The notes beneath the pieces are model-generated. The model did not search any database. It worked only from the letters and a program-made list of their open reading frames with translations, and was not told the origin of the DNA. From an uncultured Acidobacteriaceae bacterium (lineage in GTDB: Bacteria > Acidobacteriota > Terriglobia > Terriglobales > Acidobacteriaceae), in NCBI GenBank assembly GCA_903849645.1, contig CAINJJ010000030.1, forward strand, positions 180,751 through 244,750: a DNA stretch of 64,000 nucleotides, given 5' to 3'. The position numbers and the translations under genes were made by a program. Positions 41,481-50,042 of this stretch are shown piece by piece. Position 1 is the first letter of the stretch. Every line of letters begins with the position of its first letter.

Positions 41481-42485
41481 CTAGTAAAGCGGGGCCAAAG
41501 CCACCGCGCCCAGCCCCAGGGCGAAGAAGATGAACATCAAGAGCAGCAGCAGCTTGGCCGACCGGGGCGCGCCGGCGAACTCCCGCCAGACAAACACCCC
41601 CCAGCAGGCCGAGATCATGGTCGCCCCCTGGCCGATGGAGTAGGAGACAGCCGGGCCGATGGGCCGGGCCAGATGCGCCACCGAGGCCACAAAGTTGGCC
41701 ACCGCGCCCACGCACCAGATGGCGCCGCCCAGCACCCCGGCCAGATGCCAGCCAAGGGGAGCGCGCCAATACCCTGCCCCGGCCACCGGGGGCTTGCCAT
41801 CCAGCGGTTTGGCCATCAGCAGCAGGTTGGCCGGAATGGTGGAGAGCAGCACACCCAGCGCAAAGAACAGGGCGATGGCATAAGGGCCGGGGCCGGCTTT
41901 GGCGGCCGTACCCAGGTCATGCGTCGCAATGGGATACCAGCCGCCCATGAGCACGCCGGCAACCAGCGAAAGCACGATGCCCCGGGTCGTCGTATCCTTT
42001 GCCGATGCCTCGCGCTGCCGGTAGGCGGCGGCATCCAGAATGATGGCCAGCGTCACCAGCGCAATGCCTCCGAAGAGAAAGACCGGATTGCCCGCGGGCT
42101 TGAAGAAGTAGCTCGAGACGGAGCCAACAACCAGGGCCAGGCCGATGCCCACGGGGAACGCAACTGCCAGTCCCGCCACGTCGATGGCGGCCACCAGCAG
42201 CAGGTTGGCAATGTTGAAGACCACGCCGCCCAGCGCCGCGAAAAGGATGGCGCCCATGGGAGCGCGCGCCACGTCCTCCAGGAAACCCGGCGGGGTGCTG
42301 CCCAGGCTGCCCGCTGTCAGCCCCCACACCACCGCCCCCGCCGCGAGGCCGATGGCGTAATCCCAGTAGAAGAGCTGGAAGCGGAAGCCCGGACAGAGCT
42401 TCAACGTATTGGCCCACGAACCCCAGCACAACATGCTGAGAATCATGAGAAAGAGGGCTGCCTGATAGGTCTCGGGTACGAACAT
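41481..42485 (-). CDS. GRP/RhaT-type sugar permease
   Basis: 334 residues with about ten membrane helices in a drug/metabolite-transporter-like fold; resembles the glucose/ribose porter (GRP) family. Notable segments: FLMILSMLCWGSWANTLKL (helix 1), FYWDYAIGLAAGAVVWGL, ANLLLVAAIDVAGLAVAFPVGIGLALVVGSVSSYF and SYSIGQGATMISACWGVFVWREF. Proton-coupled sugar uptake is typical of the family. Cotranscription with ribokinase suggests ribose as a substrate, which is inference. Confidence 0.88.
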   Translation of the reverse strand: MFVPETYQAALFLMILSMLCWGSWANTLKLCPGFRFQLFYWDYAIGLAAGAVVWGLTAGSLGSTPPGFLEDVARAPMGAILFAALGGVVFNIANLLLVAAIDVAGLAVAFPVGIGLALVVGSVSSYFFKPAGNPVFLFGGIALVTLAIILDAAAYRQREASAKDTTTRGIVLSLVAGVLMGGWYPIATHDLGTAAKAGPGPYAIALFFALGVLLSTIPANLLLMAKPLDGKPPVAGAGYWRAPLGWHLAGVLGGAIWCVGAVANFVASVAHLARPIGPAVSYSIGQGATMISACWGVFVWREFAGAPRSAKLLLLLMFIFFALGLGAVALAPLY

Positions 42486-42580
42486 AACCGTGCGCCTCGC
42501 GCCCGGCCGCGGATGCGCCGGACAGGCAAGCCTAGCCCCTCAGGCAAGCCACGCGCAAATGCCCACTCAGCAGCGGCCGC

Positions 42581-43012
42581 TTACGAATGGAGCCGCCCAT
42601 GCTGGCGCAAGATGCAGTCGTTCTCCACGCACTTGACCCCGGCCGCCCGTGCCCGCGCCACGGCCTCGGCGTGCATCACCTCGTCCTGCAGCCACAGGCT
42701 GCCAATCCCCAGCCGCAGCACGTCATCCACAATGGCCGGAACATGTTCCGAAGCGCGAAAAACATCCACCAGGTCAATGCCTGCGCCGGTCAACTCCAGC
42801 GCCGCCGCCTGCGCCGCATCGAGGTCGGGGTAGCAGGGCATTCCCAACACTTCAGTCAACGCGGGATTCACCGGCAGCACACGATAACCGTTGGCCATCA
42901 CATAGCGGCCGATGTTGTGGCTCGCGCGCCAGCTCTTGTCGCTCATGCCCACCACGGCGATGGTCTTCGCCGTGCCCAGCATCTCCGCCATCACCTCAGG
43001 ATCATTGCCCAT
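42581..43012 (-). CDS. CoA-binding protein, YccU family
   Basis: 143-residue Rossmann-fold protein. Motifs AKTIAVVGMSDKSWRASHNIGRYVMANGYRVLPVNPALTEVLGMPCYPDL (about 15-65) fit the CoA-binding domain of the succinyl-CoA-synthetase-related YccU group, and the C-terminal LWLQDEVMHAEAVARARAAGVKCVENDCILRQHGRL is typical. It is probably cytoplasmic; its reaction is unknown. It follows prfB on the same strand, separated by the GGGACTGA spacer repeat. Confidence 0.9.
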   Translation of the reverse strand: MGNDPEVMAEMLGTAKTIAVVGMSDKSWRASHNIGRYVMANGYRVLPVNPALTEVLGMPCYPDLDAAQAAALELTGAGIDLVDVFRASEHVPAIVDDVLRLGIGSLWLQDEVMHAEAVARARAAGVKCVENDCILRQHGRLHS

Positions 43013-43040
43013 CGCAGCCCCGTCTCATTCCCGGTCCCAA

Positions 43041-43070
43041 GTCCCTCAGTCCCTGGTCCCTCAGTCCCTA
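43041..43070. repeat. GGGACTGAGGGACC-type spacer repeat after prfB
   Basis: On the minus strand: TAGGGACTGAGGGACCAGGG then ACTGAGGGAC, beginning with the prfB stop codon (TAG). It contains the same AGGGACTGAGGGACCAGG as the hutU-hutI gap at 17600-17617. Tandem-like units of about seven or eight bases (GGGACTGA, GGGACC). Confidence 0.6.
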
Positions 43071-44202
43071 AACATCCAGATCGTCATCCCCGCCAACCAC
43101 GGCGGTGCCGCGGCGCTTGGCCAGCAGATACCCGCGCAGGAAGGGCTCCAGGTACCCGTCCAGCACCTTGTCCACGTCGCCCACTTCCACCTTGGTGCGG
43201 TGGTCCTTGGCGATGCGATAGGGCTGCAGAACGTAGGAGCGAATCTGCGATCCGAAGTTGATCTCCAGCTTCGAGTCCTCGAGCTTCTTGCTCACCGCGC
43301 GCTTCTTCTCCAGTTCGTACTCATAGAGCCGGGAGCGCAGCATCTTCATCGCCTTCTCGCGGTTCTTGTGCTGCGAGCGCTCGTTCTGGCATTGCACCAC
43401 GATGTTTGTCGGAAGGTGGGTCATGCGCACCGCGGAGTCCGTGGTGTTCACGTGCTGCCCGCCCTTGCCGCCCGACCGGTAGGTGTCGATGCGCAGGTCT
43501 TCGAGCTTGAGATCCACGTGGATGGTCTCGTCAATCTCCGGCGACACATAGACCGACGCAAACGAGGTGTGCCTGCGCTTGGCCGAGTCGAAGGGCGAAA
43601 TCCGCACCAGCCGGTGCACGCCGCTCTCGCCCGCCAACTGCCCAAATGCATACTCACCAATGATGGTGAAGGTGGCCGACTTGATGCCCGCCTCTTCGCC
43701 GTCCTGGTAGTCGTTCATTTCGGTCTTGAAGCCCTGCTGCTCGGCCCAGCGCAGGTACATGCGCATCAGCATCTCGGCCCAGTCCTGGCTCTCCGTTCCG
43801 CCCGCACCAGGATGCACCGTGACGATGGCGTTGAGCGGATCGGCCTCGCCGTTGAGCATGGTGCGCGCTTCCAGCTCCTCGGCAAACGTGGCCAGGGCCT
43901 TGATGTCGCGTTCCAGGTCCGACAGCACATCCTCGCCCTCGCGGGCCAGTTCGATGTAGGCGTCAATGTCGCCCGAGCGACGGACGAGTTCATCGTCGGC
44001 GGCGACCTGCGTCTCCAGGCGCTTCTTGTCGCGCATCAAAGGCTTGGTTGCGTTGGGATTCGACCAGAGCGCGGGGTCGGCCAGCCTGGTTTCTATCTCG
44101 GAGAGTTCCCTGCGGATGCGCGCCGGGTCAAAGATACTCCCGCAGGTCGCGAACTTGATCGCGGACGGGAGCGTAAGCGAATTCGAGATCATTCAATGAC
44201 AT
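43068..44202 (-). CDS. prfB: Peptide chain release factor 2 (programmed +1 frameshift)
   Basis: Recognises UGA and UAA stops and frees the peptide. The gene is split: the first 24 codons (44202-44131, MSLNDLEFAYAPVRDQVRDLREYL) end at an in-frame UGA, and the remaining frame (44129-43068) continues DPARIRREL. The join is +1, skipping the T at 44130. This gives 377 residues. The GGQ catalytic loop (SGGKGGQHVNTTDSAVR) and the SPF stop-recognition motif (RISPFDSAKRRHTSFASV) are intact. A start inside the later frame (44192) would give a shorter N-terminus unlike the family. The frameshift makes release-factor level self-limiting. Confidence 0.96.
44127..44139 (-). promoter_or_regulatory. prfB autoregulatory +1 frameshift site
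   Basis: Minus strand reads GAGTATCTTTGAC, preceded by CGG: a Shine-Dalgarno-like GGGAG, then TAT, the slippery CTT codon and the UGA stop followed by C. The order and spacing match the classic prfB site (AGGGGG TAT CTT TGA C). The UGA occupies 44130-44128. Confidence 0.93.
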
Positions 44203-44323
44203 GCTTTTGCTCTTAAGACCTGACTTTGGGTTTGAGATGTGGATCTGCGTTCTAACAACTGCTCTCTAGGATACCATCGCTCTGATTGCGGCAGGTTCAG
44301 CTGTTATTGGTGCGCTGTGCGGA

Positions 44324-45424
44324 TCAGCCTCTACCCACAGTCCCATTCGCCTGACGCCCAGCGGTCTTGTAGAGCTTCATATAGGCATCGACCATGGTTT
44401 GCAAGCCAAAGCGTGAATTGAACGCTGCTTCAGCGTTGGCGGAGAATTGCTCGCGCTCCCCATTGTCTTGCGCAAGCCGCAGGATTGCCGCGGCCATCTG
44501 CGCATGGTCGGTGGCAGAGACTGCAATGCCTGCCTGCGCCAGGCGGAGCACCTCAGCCATTCCGCCAACATCGGTAACGATCGCCGGGAGCCGCAGCGAG
44601 AATGCCTGAAGCAGCGACATGGGCAATCCCTCGGACCGCGACGACATGATGAAGGCGTCGGCTGCGGAAAAGTAGGGCGCCACGTCGAGTTGCTGTCCCC
44701 AGAAGGTCACTTGTTCTGCCATGCCCAACTCGGCGGCAAGGCGCTCCAGCGCGGCGCGCTCACTGCCATCGCCGACCATCCAGAGGCGCAGATCGGGGCG
44801 GGACCGGTGAGCGGCCTGGAATGCATGGAAAAGGAGAGGGTGATTCTTCACCGGCGCAAGCCGACCGACATAGATGAGCGTGAACCCGGTCTTGGGCGGG
44901 CACAGTTCCCTGGCCACGCGCGTGATGGGGACGGTACCATTGTAGACGCGCACGATCTTGCGGCCGGGAACGGTGTGCAGGCACTGCAGATTGCTCACCG
45001 TGGCATCGCAGATACCAACGATCCAGTCGCAGAAGAGGGCTGCGCATGCATATTTCAGTTCCATCAACTTCCGCCGTGGGCGTGCGACGAGGCTGTGGCG
45101 CGTCGATAGGATGCTGGGGACGCCAGCCATTCTTGCCGCCATGGCCGCATAGATGGTCGGGGTGGGGTTATGAAGATGGACCACCTCGGGCTGAAGTTTT
45201 TTGAAGATGCAATAGAATTTGCGGGCAGTGCCTGGCAGGCCAGGGCCAATGTTTGCTTCAACGACAAAGCCTTCCGTCCGCAATTGCTCGCCGAGAGCGC
45301 CCAGGTTGCCCACTGCATAGACGCACGGGTCATGCCCCTGGTCGCGCTGCAGGCGGCACATCTGTGAAACGACAGTCTCCGCGCCGCCCACCTCCATGCT
45401 GTCAACGATATGAGCAATCTTCAT
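44324..45424 (-). CDS. GT4-family glycosyltransferase
   Basis: Nucleotide-sugar-dependent transferase with a GT-B fold, 366 residues. N-terminal acceptor domain opens KIAHIVDSMEVGGAETVVSQM; the C-terminal donor domain has FTLIYVGRLAPVKNHPLLFHAF (near 195) and the E-x7-E-like AADAFIMSSRSEGLPMSLLQAFSLRLPAIVTDVGGMAE. The upstream O-antigen ligase-like gene is on the same strand, 84 bases away; together they suggest a small exopolysaccharide or LPS locus. I choose the ATG at 45424. The sugar and acceptor are unknown. Confidence 0.9.
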   Translation of the reverse strand: MKIAHIVDSMEVGGAETVVSQMCRLQRDQGHDPCVYAVGNLGALGEQLRTEGFVVEANIGPGLPGTARKFYCIFKKLQPEVVHLHNPTPTIYAAMAARMAGVPSILSTRHSLVARPRRKLMELKYACAALFCDWIVGICDATVSNLQCLHTVPGRKIVRVYNGTVPITRVARELCPPKTGFTLIYVGRLAPVKNHPLLFHAFQAAHRSRPDLRLWMVGDGSERAALERLAAELGMAEQVTFWGQQLDVAPYFSAADAFIMSSRSEGLPMSLLQAFSLRLPAIVTDVGGMAEVLRLAQAGIAVSATDHAQMAAAILRLAQDNGEREQFSANAEAAFNSRFGLQTMVDAYMKLYKTAGRQANGTVGRG

Positions 45425-45508
45425 ACGAGGTGCCAGAGCCTCCAAACATTGGGCGGTGTTCCAACAGTTCCACATGGCATGGACCGGGCGCGGCGACTGG
45501 GGCGCACT

Positions 45509-46876
45509 TCAGCGCATGACATTGAGAACTCGCACCATGACATACATCATCAGCACCAGACTGACGGTCAGAATTCCGGCATAGGCCATGATGCGGACCA
45601 GTTTCAAACGAGGAGCAACCATTCCGCGCTGCAATGCCATCTCAAAAACAGCCTCGGCCACGCCGCCCAGAAGAAACAAAGTGAGTACATAGGCACGTGA
45701 AAGAAACAGGCCTGCAACCAGGAACCCAGTGAGAGAAAGCGCCACCAGGCGGCCGAGCCTGTTGATCTCGGCCTTGTCCAATATCTCTGGCCCGCGAACC
45801 CGCGCCGCAAGTGGAGTATGCCCGGTCTCAGGCAGTTCCCCTTCGCTGACCTTTGCGGACGAGGCAACGGTCAGGATATCTCTCACGGTTGGAAAGAGGA
45901 AAAGGGACCAGAAAAAAAGGCCGAACAGTCCAAGCTCCGCCGCGCAGACCACGATGGAGTTGTGCGCGGTGAGTCCGGCACTGTCAGCGAAATTGCCGTA
46001 GCCCACGCCGAAAAGCGGGTGAGATTTTAGCATCTGCAGGCCTGCTCCCCAAAGTCCGGTTCGATCGGAACCGGAGGTTGCGGATATCTCGCGCCCGCCC
46101 GTGAAGTGGAGCGCCGATGCGGCGACAAACAGGCCGCCGGCAAGGAGCAACGCAGGGATGGTTCCGATGCGACGGCGCGCGGCAAAGATGGCGATCGCCA
46201 GCAGTGCGAGAAGGGCTCCGCGCGAGTGGGTCAGGTAAACGCCAAAGAGCAAGGCAGCTACGGGAAGGACCACGCCCAGCAGGTTCAGCAGTGCGTTCCT
46301 GGGCCGCCAGAAGATGAATACGAGAGGAATGGTGCAGACGATCAATTGGCCAAAGTCATTTGGATCGTTGATCTGCCCCTGCCCTCTCAGCCGGTAGAAC
46401 CACTCTCCGGCGTCGCTCCTTTGGGCCATCAGGTAAGAGCTTGCTATCCTCCCGGCCTGGAGGGCTTCGAGCTGCGCACCTCCGCGTTGGAGTTCCCAAT
46501 AGCCTCGTGCGATGACAAAGATGCAGACGCCTACCAGCAGGACGACGAGAACCTTGAGTCTCTTTCTGGAGTTGCAATGCAGACCCACAAGCATGTAAGC
46601 GAAGGCGTTCGGGATAAAGCCAAGAGTCCCGGAAACGGCACCTCCAGCCCAATGTACCCCAACGAGAACTGAAAGAAGCACCGCGAAAGCCAATCCGATC
46701 AAAGCCAGCAATTGCGGAGACCTGACAACAAAACTCCTGGCCAGGCCAGGCAATGAGACGATCATCACGATTGCCGCCAGAATGAGCTCTACCCGTGCCT
46801 CTGCGAAAGATCCGAACAAAGTGGTCGGCGTGAGGTAGTAAGTGACGAAATAGAGTGCGCTTAGGAAAAATCCCAT
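45509..46876 (-). CDS. O-antigen ligase / polymerase (Wzy_C) family membrane protein
   Basis: 455 residues with about eleven helices. The Wzy_C-type region is visible: LTHSRGALLALLAIAIFAARRRIG (near 215-238) and RTGLWGAGLQMLKSHPLFGVGYGNFADSAGLTAHNSIVVCAAELG (near 275-320), including the loop with RxG and the H-x-S/N-S pattern. It should join or polymerise lipid-linked glycans at the periplasmic face. It precedes the GT4 gene in transcription order. The G+C is a little lower than in neighbours. The 280 bases upstream are non-coding and A+T-rich. Confidence 0.87.
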   Translation of the reverse strand: MGFFLSALYFVTYYLTPTTLFGSFAEARVELILAAIVMIVSLPGLARSFVVRSPQLLALIGLAFAVLLSVLVGVHWAGGAVSGTLGFIPNAFAYMLVGLHCNSRKRLKVLVVLLVGVCIFVIARGYWELQRGGAQLEALQAGRIASSYLMAQRSDAGEWFYRLRGQGQINDPNDFGQLIVCTIPLVFIFWRPRNALLNLLGVVLPVAALLFGVYLTHSRGALLALLAIAIFAARRRIGTIPALLLAGGLFVAASALHFTGGREISATSGSDRTGLWGAGLQMLKSHPLFGVGYGNFADSAGLTAHNSIVVCAAELGLFGLFFWSLFLFPTVRDILTVASSAKVSEGELPETGHTPLAARVRGPEILDKAEINRLGRLVALSLTGFLVAGLFLSRAYVLTLFLLGGVAEAVFEMALQRGMVAPRLKLVRIMAYAGILTVSLVLMMYVMVRVLNVMR

Positions 46877-47155
46877 TTTGTCTTTGCCGAGTGCTAACTA
46901 CAGCATATCGCGAAGCCCGCGCATCAGTTTTCCCCTTCTTCTATTGAGAGAGGCCTCTGGCTTCCTAGTCCAAAAGCTAGCCTCATTTTCCAGAATGATT
47001 GCGAAACCAGATGGGGTTCTGCGATGGCACAGATTCTGTGAGTTAACTCTCTTCTACGGCCTCTTTCAGCACAGTGGAAGCACTGCGATTCAAGACAATT
47101 GGGGGTGTCTGACTAATTTGCAGGAACGAAAGCGCCAGCCGGTCCGATCAACGAT

Positions 47156-47770
47156 TCAACGCACCACACCCGCGTCCCGCGCAGGCCAATACACAAAGAC
47201 GGCCTTGCCGTAGACCAGCGAACGCTCCACCGGGCCAAACTCGCGGCTGTCGGACGAGATGGAGCGGTGATCGCCCATCATGAAATAGCTATCCTCGGGA
47301 ACGATCATCTCCGCCATCGACCGGCTGTCGCGGTACTCTTCCGGCACGTAGCCCTCGCGCTGCGCCTTGCCGTTGAGCCAGACCAACCCCCGGTCAATAC
47401 GCAGGCGGTCGCCGGGCAGCGCGATCACGCGCTTGATGTAGCTCTTCTCCGGGTCGCGCGGATAGTGAAAGACCACCACATCCCCGCGCTCGATGGACGA
47501 AAAATGATAAACAAACTTGTTGATGAACAGCCGGTCATGGTCTTCAAGCCGGGGCAGCATACTGGTCCCCTCAACCCGCACGGGTTGATAGAGGAAAGTA
47601 ATGATCAGCACGGAGGCAGCCGCGGAGACCAGCAGGTCGCGCAGCCACAAACCCGCTCCACCGGCTCTGCGCGGCGTCGCTGGGCCGGGAATCTGGGCCG
47701 GCGCTCCGTCCGGCGTCCCGCTCAAGGGGTCCGTGGTGGAATTCAAAGGGTCTGGAGAAAGCGTTTCCAT
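47156..47770 (-). CDS. lepB: Signal peptidase I
   Basis: Membrane serine protease that removes signal peptides. 204 residues with a Pro/Thr-rich N-terminal 40, one transmembrane helix (about 43-62) and a periplasmic catalytic domain. Box B has the catalytic Ser (VRVEGTSMLPRLEDHDRLFINKF), box D the catalytic Lys (SYIKRVIALPGDRL) and box E is MMGDHRSISSDSREFGPV. GAAGAG lies before the ATG at 47770. Downstream are the glycan genes; upstream is the TrbI-like gene. Confidence 0.96.
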   Translation of the reverse strand: METLSPDPLNSTTDPLSGTPDGAPAQIPGPATPRRAGGAGLWLRDLLVSAAASVLIITFLYQPVRVEGTSMLPRLEDHDRLFINKFVYHFSSIERGDVVVFHYPRDPEKSYIKRVIALPGDRLRIDRGLVWLNGKAQREGYVPEEYRDSRSMAEMIVPEDSYFMMGDHRSISSDSREFGPVERSLVYGKAVFVYWPARDAGVVR

Positions 47771-47782
47771 CTCTCTTCTAGA

Positions 47783-48685
47783 TTACTCGCATCCAAGGCC
47801 CCCGAGCGGGCACAGAACACGGGTTCTCTTGGGCTTGTCGAGCGGTTTCGGCTGATTGGCCGCAGGGACCAGCACGGCGCCCGCCCCGGATGGACCAAAT
47901 CCCGCCAGATTTTCCTCTTCCAAAATCAGCGGCCGCTGCAAAACCATCTCCACCTGGGTCCCGCTTTCGATATTCACATCCGCCCCGCGCGTAAAGAGCG
48001 ACGCCAGCCCGGTCGCGGCCAGACCGGCACCGATACCTGCAATTCCGCCGGCAATCGGATGCCCTGAGCCCAACCCGCCGATGGAGCCAACCGTGCCTCC
48101 CGTCGGGATGGCGACCTGCGCCACCTTGCCCATATTCCGCCCCTTGTTGGCGTCCTGCTCGATGGTCCCCTCGCCGTTGTCCTTGACTGATTGGTTCCTG
48201 GCGCCCGGCAGGCTGTTCACCAGCCCCGGAATCTCCACCACCGTGCCGTTCGGGAAGATAATCGATGTGAAATGCAGATCGAGCTGCGCCTTGCCCTTTA
48301 CGCGCCCGGCCCGCTCCACCCGGTCCACCACGCCCTGCACATAAACACCCGCCGGAATCATCACCCGCGTCCCCACCACCACCGGAAACGTCGAGGCCAG
48401 GTAGACGCCGTCGCCCGGCTTGGCGCTCTTGGTGTTCACCGCGCTGCGCAACTGCAGCAGCACCCTGGTTCCAGCCGGCACGGTGTATCTCTTCTTCTCC
48501 GGGGCCACGGGCGCAGCTTCCGATTGTTCTGCGGGTACGGCGACTTCATTCGGTGTGGGAGCAGCCTGGCCTGCCGCTTGTGCGCCCGCATCCGGCGCTG
48601 CAGCAGCCTGCCCAAAGCCTCTGGCGCCGGCAGCCGACACGAAAACGATCATCGCCACCACAAACACAGCCTGCCGCAAGCGCAT
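47783..48685 (-). CDS. Secreted TrbI/VirB10-like beta-domain protein
   Basis: 300 residues. Signal peptide RLRQAVFVVAMIVFVSAAGARGFGQ, an Ala/Pro/Glu-rich linker (about 25-65), then a beta-rich domain: YTVPAGTRVLLQLRSAVNTKSAKPGDGVYLASTFPVVVGTRVMIPAGVYVQGVVDRVE, LDLHFTSIIFPNGTVVEIPG, a glycine-rich turn region (about 185-235) and VNIESGTQVEMVLQRPLIL. It resembles the C-terminal domain of TrbI/VirB10-like proteins but has no membrane anchor. GAGGAGGATCGG before the ATG at 48685 sets the start. It ends a few bases upstream of lepB on the same strand. The gene at 30880 encodes a relative. Confidence 0.7.
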   Translation of the reverse strand: MRLRQAVFVVAMIVFVSAAGARGFGQAAAAPDAGAQAAGQAAPTPNEVAVPAEQSEAAPVAPEKKRYTVPAGTRVLLQLRSAVNTKSAKPGDGVYLASTFPVVVGTRVMIPAGVYVQGVVDRVERAGRVKGKAQLDLHFTSIIFPNGTVVEIPGLVNSLPGARNQSVKDNGEGTIEQDANKGRNMGKVAQVAIPTGGTVGSIGGLGSGHPIAGGIAGIGAGLAATGLASLFTRGADVNIESGTQVEMVLQRPLILEEENLAGFGPSGAGAVLVPAANQPKPLDKPKRTRVLCPLGGLGCE

Positions 48686-48822
48686 CCGATCCTCCTCTTT
48701 CGCCCCTTCCTTCATAGACGAAAGCCATGCAACCAAGGATAGCCCCAATCGCCTTTCTCCACGTCAAAAATGGGACGCGCCTCTGCGCACCGCTCCAATT
48801 CGCGCTACGATGCAAACCAGAG

Positions 48823-49941
48823 ATGAACCCCGAAGACCCTCCAGCCCCAGCCACACCGGCCGCGGCCCAGCACCGCTTTGCGGCCGTCTACACCGTCCTG
48901 TCGGATGCCATCGCCAGCCGCGCCTTTCCCGGCTGCGCCTTCGGTGTCTACGCGGGCGGCCACACGCTTCTTGAGGACGCGCTCGGCCGGTTCACCTATG
49001 AGCAAGCCGCCCTGCCCGTCCTTGCCGGCACAGTCTTCGACATCGCCAGCATCACCAAAGTCGCCGCCACCACCACCGCTGCCATGCTGCTCCACCAGAG
49101 AGGCTCTCTCGACCTCGACACCCGCCTCGGCGACCTGCTTCCCGGCTTTGTGATTGGCCGCGAACCCGGCGATCTCGCCCGCCACGTCACGCTCCGCCAC
49201 CTGCTGGCCCACAACTCAGGCTTGCCCGGCTACGCCGAGCTATTTCGCACCTCCGCAACCCCCGAAGCTCTTTTTCGCGCCTGCCTCGCCCTGCCGCTTG
49301 AAGCCGCGCCTGGAGCACGCGCTGAGTACTCCGACCCCGGCTTCATCCTGCTCGGCAAAGCCCTGGAAGTCCTCCTCTGCGAGCCGCTCGCATCATGGAC
49401 CCACCGCGAGATCTTCCAGCCGCTCGCCATGACCTCCACTGGCTTCTGCCCGCCGCCAGGCGCCCGGCACACAATGCCGCCCACGGAAGACGACACCACC
49501 TTCCGCATGCGCCGCATCCAGGGCGAGGTCCAGGATGAGAACGCCTCGGTTCTGAAAGGCGTCGCCGGTCACGCCGGCCTGTTCTCCACTGTGCCTGACC
49601 TTCTGCGCCTTGCAGCCGAGATCCTGGCTGCAGCCGGTGGCAGCGGGCAGGCTCGCCTCTTCCATGCCGGCACGGTCGATCTCTTCGCCCAGAGGCAGCC
49701 CCCCCCCGGCTCCTCCCGTGCGCTCGGCTGGGATACTCCCTCGGAAAACTCCTCTGCCGGCCAATCCTTCTCGCCCCGCTCCATCGGCCATCTCGGCTTC
49801 AGCGGCTGCTCGCTCTGGATTGACCTCAAAGCAGGCGTGGCCGCCGCGCTGCTCACCAACCGAACCTGGCCTGACCGCCAGAACCAGGCAATCCGCTCCG
49901 TGCGTCCCGCCTTTCACAATGCACTCAGAAGCGCACTTTAA
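48823..49941 (+). CDS. Beta-lactamase-fold serine hydrolase
   Basis: 372 residues of the class C beta-lactamase/esterase/DD-peptidase group. Catalytic Ser and Lys lie in FDIASITKVAATTTAAML (SxxK, about 78-81), the Tyr in AEYSDPGFILLGKALE (YSD in place of YxN, near 169) and the third box may be HLGFSGCSLWIDL near 325. No signal peptide was seen, so it may be cytoplasmic. It starts at the ATG at 48823 and lies just upstream of murQ; in Bacillus, a similar protein is found in the murQ cluster, suggesting a role in muropeptide recycling. Confidence 0.85.
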   Translation: MNPEDPPAPATPAAAQHRFAAVYTVLSDAIASRAFPGCAFGVYAGGHTLLEDALGRFTYEQAALPVLAGTVFDIASITKVAATTTAAMLLHQRGSLDLDTRLGDLLPGFVIGREPGDLARHVTLRHLLAHNSGLPGYAELFRTSATPEALFRACLALPLEAAPGARAEYSDPGFILLGKALEVLLCEPLASWTHREIFQPLAMTSTGFCPPPGARHTMPPTEDDTTFRMRRIQGEVQDENASVLKGVAGHAGLFSTVPDLLRLAAEILAAAGGSGQARLFHAGTVDLFAQRQPPPGSSRALGWDTPSENSSAGQSFSPRSIGHLGFSGCSLWIDLKAGVAAALLTNRTWPDRQNQAIRSVRPAFHNALRSAL

Positions 49942-50042
49942 CGGTTTAGCAAGTGACCCGCCCGCTCTCGCCCAGATGTGAGCAGAATTGTGTCTCCTTC
50001 CCTCCAGTTTCCGTTTACAATCAGGCCTTGGGGACAGACTCG

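Noticed and set aside
39882..42833. 983-codon open frame on the plus strand
   Set aside because: It runs antisense to three well supported genes (FGE-like fusion, ribokinase, permease), has no recognised domain and reflects high G+C codon bias.
44131..44192. RF2 start MISNSLTLP inside the later frame
   Set aside because: It ignores the upstream ATG and the classic frameshift signal, and gives an N-terminus unlike RF2.
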